Assembly (NCBI GenBank): GCA_002633005.1
Contig: NMRA01000070.1
Span: 991,039 to 1,055,038, forward strand
Direction: 5' to 3'
Origin: Phoronis australis
Taxonomy: Eukaryota > Phoronida > Phoronidae
DNA length: 64,000 nucleotides
A program made the translations under genes and the position numbers. A model generated the notes under the pieces. It ran no database searches, had not been told where the DNA came from, and worked only from the letters and a program-made list of their open reading frames with translations. Positions 60,058 through 64,000 of this stretch are shown one piece after another; positions within the stretch are counted from its first letter, which is position 1, and every line of letters starts with the position of its first letter.

Positions 60058-60824
60058 ATATATTAAGTGGCCACAATGAGTTGAACAGAAAATAATTTAA
60101 ATGCAACACAATAAAATTTTGAAAATAAACACAGCAGTAACAGGGCTCCCTAGGAATCAAGCTTGTTTTCGAAAACTTTGCGCCATTGGTGATCTGATTG
60201 GTTCATGCACTTAGGCAGGAAAATGATAGACCAAGTATTGCGCACATGTGCACTGTAGCAACACTTTTTATCTTATTCTTATTGGACCAATCTGTTGATA
60301 CAGCAAATTTCCTTAGTTATACCCATCCTGGTTTGACCGCAACTTGAGCTTGTTGGGTTCTAGCATATTGGGGTTGGTATAGGGACCCACATGGTGCTTC
60401 CTCGAATGGGTTGCATTTTACCGGCTGTTTCAAATTGTGTAGGTGAAGTAAATATCATCACCGGAATTTCATCATTAGTATCTTTTGCCAGGTACTCAAA
60501 TTTTCAGAGACTAGGGATTGTCAAGGTAGAAGTGTTTCGTTGGACTGCCAGGTCTGTAGCGTTATTTATACCGGACAATACTTAAAAAACGAGGCCCTTG
60601 ATTAAATCAGGAGCTGCATAAAAATAATTGCAGGCGGTCTGATACACGTTGTACCAGACGTGCACAAGCAGTGCATTTGGGGCCAATTGCACCTATCACT
60701 TGGAACCATTTTTATGCTTTATTAGTATATAGTTAAAACCGAGCTGAGGAGCTTGTAACCTGACTCACGCATGCTCGCACCCGGCCTGAAATATAGAGGG
60801 GACGGGGGGAATCGAATTTTTGAG

Positions 60825-61075
60825 GGTGTGGACCTTTTACTGAAAAACAAAATCGGGGATTAAAAAAACGGGTACTACAAAATAAGAAATGGGTATTACG
60901 TTCAGAGCCATGAATTGTGTCAAACTCTTGCCGTTTTAGTGGACTTTTGTCTCATTTTCTCGGACTTTTTTTTCTCTGAGGAGGACATTTTTGTCCACTT
61001 TGTCAAATGGGATTTGAACCCACGACCTCGAGTAAAGAAAGCAGGCATCTATCACACTAGGCCACACCGCCTCCA
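60825..61075 (-). repeat. tRNA-derived SINE, copy 2 (head intact)
   Basis: The reverse-strand head (61074-61009) has TGGCCTAGTGTG (A box, 11 of 12 consensus positions) and GGTTCAAATCC (B box), but acceptor ends do not pair. The body continues with CAAAGTGGACAAAAATGTCC and matches 32595-32800. Absent from the corresponding place in THAP copy 1. Confidence 0.7.
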
Positions 61076-61392
61076 CCAGGAGCTGCATAGGCTATAGCGT
61101 GTAAGTTGTGTAGACGTTTCTCTGCGATGCGAGTTTTTTAAAACTGGGTCATTCTGTAGCCAACTATGGTAAATTCATAAAAAATTGCGTGCAGTGCAAC
61201 TGAAGTTCATAAAAAAGTAAAACTGGACTTCCAAACCGCTTGATCTGATTTGACATTTCACATAATATTTCATGACAATTCTTAGTATCCCTTACGCACA
61301 GGACCATTTTGTTACATTAGGAGTAGGATTGGTTCATTATGTGCCCTAGAGGTGGCATAGGACTTTACAAAACGGTTGAAGAATTTTGTTTT

Positions 61393-62048
61393 TGTCATAA
61401 ATGTTTGTTTGAAAGGCTGAAGTTTGGAAAGGTGAGAACTTAAGGTGTAATTAAAAAATCATTTGTCCTCTTACAAAAATTTAACATTGAAGAATAAAAA
61501 CAACCTTCACACCTCTCTGCTGTTCCTGTTCCATGCTTGCAAAGAATTTGAAACTCAGGTTATTTGGTTGTATTTTCATAGACTAAAGTGTACTTGCTAA
61601 GATGGTCTAGAGAGTTTGTGGGGTATACATTTGACATGAAATGATTGTGTAACCTGCTGTTGAATTGCGAGATAGATTTTGAGAAGGCCATTAATTTCTG
61701 GAGTATTAATGTGATNTTTTTGTCATAAATGTTTGTTTGAAAGGCTGAAGTTTGGAAAGGTAAGAACTTAAGGTGGAATTAAAAAATCATTTGTCCTCTT
61801 ACAAAAATTTAACATTGAAGAATAAAAACAACCTTCACACCTCTCTGCTGTTCCTGTTCCATGTTTGCAAAGAATTTGAAACTCAGGTTATTTGGTTGTA
61901 TTTTCATAGACTAAAGTGTACTTGCTAAGATGGTCTAGAGAGTTTGTGGGGTATACATTTGACATGAAATGATTGTGTAACCTGCTGTTGAATTGCGAGA
62001 TAGATTTTGAGAAGGCCATTAATTTCTGGAGTATTAATGTGATATTTA
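61393..62048. repeat. 328-bp tandem duplication around a single N
   Basis: 61393-61715 and 61721-62043 are nearly identical (both run from TGTCATAAATGTTTGTTTGA to GGAGTATTAATGTGAT), separated by an unresolved base at 61716. THAP copy 1 has the sequence once (about 14660-14990). Most likely two overlapping contig ends were placed side by side. Confidence 0.85.
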
Positions 62049-62296
62049 TTCATGTCAACGGTTTTACCAGCATTCAATTTATTTGTACACGGATTTATAA
62101 ATTGACTAAATCGGTGATCCAAATCCCGGCGAAATGTGCGCATTCTGCTAAGATAGTAACCGCCCGATTATTGCTAGCGAAGATGACTAATTTGGTTAAT
62201 TCGCACACTAGACTATGGCTGAAGTTCCTGGTAAGGACAGGAGTTCGTGAATCACTATCTTTTGAAAGAATTTAGCGGGCAATTATCGTCAAAAAA

Positions 62297-62503
62297 TTAC
62301 CAGGTAATGTTCATCAAAAAGGAGAAAAGAACAACGGATATGTGAGTTGTCAGTAGTGGTAGTAAATAACATCCATCAACGTTTATACAAGACATAAGGT
62401 TTTTCTCCCACAGCCGATTATGGGGTCTGCGTAAGCCACTGAAACTAACGCCTTTGCATTTCGCCTGTGTGGCCGAACACCCGACCAAACAGCAAGCGAC
62501 CAT
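62297..62503 (-). pseudogene. decayed THAP domain, transposon copy 2
   Basis: Starts MVACCLVGCSATQAKCKG with the first two zinc cysteines and RRPHNRLWEKNLMSC, parallel to 12874-13068. Further on the Cys and His of the second ligand pair are lost through substitutions and a frame change (the stretch is read as TTHISVVLFSFL). Non-functional as a zinc finger. Confidence 0.65.
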
Positions 62504-63143
62504 GGTTAGCAGACGACGTACTTGCCGGAAATAACACCAGATAATTTGTCAGGTGACGCTAGTGAATAAGGACGTAAAGGTTTGTGCGAAACAGCACAGA
62601 TTTCGTCCATTGAAAGTATACTGAGTTGGAGGTCCATGTACTATAGTCTGTGATTTCACGTAACTTCCTCAAAATGGCGCCCGGTTAGAGAAACTCGACC
62701 GAAACGCGAGGTTTTCATGGATATGTTGAAGTTATTTGTTGACTAAATTGTATCCAAAGTCATGGTATGTGTTAATTATAACACCATGTGTACATATGCA
62801 GTTTCACTTGATTTTATATTTGCTGTATTTTGAGACGAGTAAATTTTTATGGGGATATATCACCCCTGTATGCCTGCGGCATTCAGGCCTAGCAGGGGTC
62901 GAATTCCAATTTCAGTCCGTTCACCGCTTCTTACAACATAACGAGTTCACCTTTTCTTTGTCCATTCACAGTTATTACACCATCCATCTACCATCTGTTA
63001 AGTTGTGTTAAGGTTTTTAGAGTAAAATTCTCCCTAAGAAATCCAGTAAGATTTAGCGTGTGGAGCAAAGACTAGGGGCAAAGCAAGAGCAATATGGCGG
63101 GTTTTCCCTACTTTCGGTGACGGACGCCACTGGAAACTCACAA

Positions 63144-64000
63144 GTGAGATATTCATGGACATGTGAAAGAGTTTACGCCATGACCACGTGTCTCAAAAAG
63201 AAATTTATTAATTCATCTTAAGAGATTTAATAGCTTTAGTAGACATGTTGCTAAGAAATGAGCAAAATTTCTGTTATCGGGGTTGTACACTGTACCAGGA
63301 AGAGATAACCAGGAAGGGACAACTAGCTAAACCGCCGTTTTTGGCCTCCTTCCCCGGACTAATTTGAGGACTTAAGTTTCGTTTAAAAGGAAACAGATGA
63401 TTTTATCAGAGAGATTAAAGCTTTTCCTATAGAAGGATATCAAAAAACTCACTTTTCAACCTTAAAAAGTGGTGTAATTGTACTTTGAAAATATCGACTT
63501 CAGCGCACGCAATCGCAATTTCCCACACGCAGTCACGGGTATTTAAGCTTTTCCGTCGATGTATAGATGGCGCAGTAGTCAAGTACTCCCTCATTTGCAT
63601 ATCAAATTTGCATGTGGGAGTTCTGAGACTCTCGTCAGTTAAGTTGTTGTCGAGCGCTCGAGTGCATAAAGCGGTGACCTCCCGCTGAGAGCACGCGCTG
63701 ATGAAGAGACCACAGCTAACTCGATCGCTTCGCAATCAGGAGGTGAAAACACTCTCATGACCGCAGTTCTGAATTCCAGCTAAGCAAGCCCTATTTCGAG
63801 GAGCGGATTTGAATTGTTTTCGTCCCCAGACTGTGGATTGCAGAGAAGATTAGAATGAGGTCAACATCGAACTTTCAGCGGCTACCTATCGTGTTGAAAG
63901 TTTGAAGTGTCAGAACCATAGACGGAGCGCGCGGGATGTCTATGATTCCTGTTCTTCTTCAGTTGGCGAAAACATTGCTATCGGCATAAAGAATGACCGT
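63144..64000. other. non-coding with a weak tRNA-like block
   Basis: About 63566-63640 (+) shows TGGCGCAGTAGTC (A-box-like) and, 35-50 bases on, GAGTTCTGAGACTC (degenerate B box), possibly a SINE head. The overlapping frames at 63427-63735 have no motif. Confidence 0.3.

Larger units (their letters stand above)
55168..63143 (-). mobile_element. THAP DNA transposon family, copy 2 (near full length, LINE inserted)
   Basis: Ends TTGTGAGTTA (55168-55177) and AAACTCACAA (63134-63143) are inverted, and inner blocks TGACGTCAGCGGAAGTAGGG and CCCTACTTTCGGTGACG match the copy-3 termini. Removing the LINE (3.2 kb) and the probable assembly duplication leaves about 4.4 kb. Read on the minus strand, the order is left terminus, THAP frame (62503-62297), a long non-coding middle containing a SINE (60825-61075), LINE, conserved ORF (56812-56486), right terminus. 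No intact transposase was found. Target-site duplication not identified. Confidence 0.75.

Overview
This window looks like nuclear DNA of a marine invertebrate animal. It is AT-rich, the few real genes sit in single exons bounded by GT/AG splice signals with kilobases of non-coding DNA between them, and the rest is packed with old transposons and TACATGTA-type microsequences. A perforin-like protein with a cysteine-rich tail, like the sea-anemone MACPF proteins, and a PHYHIP-type protein fit an anthozoan cnidarian (coral or anemone). Hemichordate, lancelet or mollusc cannot be excluded from sequence alone. No bacterial operon, CRISPR array, rRNA gene or intact tRNA gene was seen.

Host genes: (1) the first coding exon of an SLC22 organic ion transporter on the minus strand (1825-2238), whose remaining exons lie off the left edge; (2) a MACPF/perforin-like secreted protein (9550-11007, +), whose start codon lies in an unseen upstream exon; (3) a protein with the C-terminal domain of phytanoyl-CoA hydroxylase-interacting proteins and a long acidic tail (29146-30575, +), also opened by a splice acceptor; (4) a complete, single-exon type II membrane glycosyltransferase-like protein with a DSD motif (49400-50758, +). 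A few short coding-like stretches (about 5.8 kb, 24.8 kb, 51.7 kb) are not recognised. These genes show no functional relationship to one another.

The rest is mobile DNA. The most informative part is a THAP-domain DNA transposon family with three copies: an end-less copy at 12728-17050 (+), an internally deleted copy at 33563-34701 (+), and a near full-length copy at 55168-63143 (-) that carries a 3.2-kb non-LTR retrotransposon bounded by a 15-bp target-site duplication. The internal deletion falls exactly at a 10-bp direct repeat. A second, different THAP-bearing element with inverted repeats of about 285 bp lies at 37479-38805, nested inside other repeats.

Other repeats include a large foldback structure (arms 17091-18360 and 19996-21349) with a related second pair (39020-39530 and 42110-43290); a 575-bp MITE with a 10-bp target duplication (42525-43099); hAT-like elements that begin CAGTGGCGGAT or close to it; a GIY-YIG Penelope-like retroelement tail (22211-22658); a degraded second LINE (about 44880-47577); several tRNA-derived SINE heads; and a (TA)n microsatellite. 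A 328-bp tandem duplication separated by a single N at 61716 is probably an assembly artefact.

I found no convincing previously undescribed multi-gene system. The most novel material is the THAP transposon family and its deletion derivative, and the nested repeat architecture. All similarity statements are by eye; no alignments or database searches were run.
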